Source of the DNA: Massilia sp. PAMC28688
Lineage (GTDB): Bacteria > Pseudomonadota > Gammaproteobacteria > Burkholderiales > Burkholderiaceae_D
Length of the DNA stretch: 64,000 nt
Assembly (NCBI RefSeq): GCF_019443445.1
Contig: NZ_CP080378.1
Location: 5,208,001-5,272,000 of the forward strand
Direction of reading: 5' to 3'
Shown here: positions 63,774 through 64,000 of the stretch, piece by piece
Position numbering within the stretch: the stretch's first letter is position 1
Layout of the letters: every line of letters begins with the position of its first letter
Made by a program: the position numbers and the translations under genes
The notes under the pieces: generated by a model
The model's input: the letters and a program-made list of their open reading frames with translations, nothing else
Databases searched by the model: none
Told to the model about the DNA's origin: nothing

Positions 63774-64000
63774 ATGAACACCCCAAGCCTGCCCCGCCTG
63801 CGCCTGCTCGACCATAGTCAGCTGGACGAAGACACCTGGCATTCCTTCCTCATTTCCCTGCTGCGCGGCCTGGCCGCCCTGCAGGTGGCGGCCGCCCACC
63901 TGCGCGCCGATTTCTTTCCGGGCCTGCGCTCGCTCGACGATCCGGCCCTGTGGTACCAGGCGCTGGCCTTTGCCACCGGCTTTGCGCACCAGGCCGTGCT
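63774..64000 (+). CDS. acyltransferase-3 (OafA-like) family protein, 5' end
   Basis: About 75 residues before the right edge, from ATG 63774 with AAGGA upstream. The opening of acyltransferase family 3 membrane proteins is recognisable: SLLRGLAALQVAAAHLRADF, where the His is part of the conserved R-x10-H motif. Such proteins O-acetylate surface polysaccharides. The rest is outside the window. Confidence 0.72.
   Translation, partial: MNTPSLPRLRLLDHSQLDEDTWHSFLISLLRGLAALQVAAAHLRADFFPGLRSLDDPALWYQALAFATGFAHQAV

Noticed and set aside
1..64000. CRISPR arrays, insertion sequences, prophage
   Set aside because: No regularly spaced repeats, transposase, integrase or phage structural genes were seen; the GH19 lysin alone is not evidence for a prophage.

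Overview
The window looks like a chromosomal stretch of a high-GC betaproteobacterium of the Oxalobacteraceae, Massilia-like. This is inferred from the protein sequences, the cysS/glycosylase/accA/tilS/lysC order, a polyhydroxyalkanoate phasin and the general codon bias. No integrase, insertion sequence, prophage or CRISPR array was seen.

Left end (1-11 kb, minus strand): a biosynthetic locus. It holds the 5' part of a large polyketide synthase that lacks an acyltransferase domain (trans-AT type) and begins with a GNAT-like loading module. Upstream lie a membrane-anchored START-domain protein, a GMC-type flavin oxidoreductase, a histidine-rich membrane hydroxylase and a TolC-type outer-membrane channel. 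The order suggests synthesis, tailoring and export of an unknown polyketide or lipid-like product.

11-17.5 kb: an accessory-looking stretch with a small hypothetical gene, tRNA-Cys, an L,D-transpeptidase, a secreted endonuclease I, a secreted NLP/NPP1 cytolysin homologue, and an orphan type VI secretion PAAR-nuclease toxin with its immunity gene. Next to it is an unusually structured, gene-free segment of five perfect hairpins beside tRNA-Ser.

17.5-33.5 kb: core genome. lysC, tilS, accA, an AlkA-type glycosylase and cysS lie on minus; two cyclophilins, lpxH and a YtrA-type GntR/ABC transporter operon with a 12-codon leader ORF lie on plus; yceH, cysE, rlmB and rnr lie on minus; then come two identical tRNA-Leu(CAG) genes behind a near-consensus promoter.

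33.5-48 kb: signalling, storage and repair. There is a cytosolic hybrid histidine kinase, a phasin, small envelope proteins, and an operon of a FAN1-like VRR-NUC nuclease and a nuclease-helicase fusion behind a clear LexA box. A LytS/LytTR two-component operon with two LiaF-like membrane proteins is preceded by a 13-bp direct repeat of 21-bp period. Two tiny well-initiated ORFs, a DUF1460 lipoprotein and a GH19 endolysin-like enzyme follow.

48-64 kb (plus strand): a Wzx/Wzy-type surface polysaccharide locus. It encodes a WbpM/PglF-type 4,6-dehydratase, a WbpA/B/D/E set for a 2,3-diamino uronic acid, flippase, polymerase, two GT4 glycosyltransferases, two tandem paralogous acyltransferase-like proteins, a deacetylase-like protein, a second sugar aminotransferase, a PglC-type initiating phosphoglycosyltransferase, a PAP2-like membrane protein and the start of an acyltransferase-3 protein. 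Genes overlap or nearly abut, so they are probably one transcription unit that continues past the right edge.
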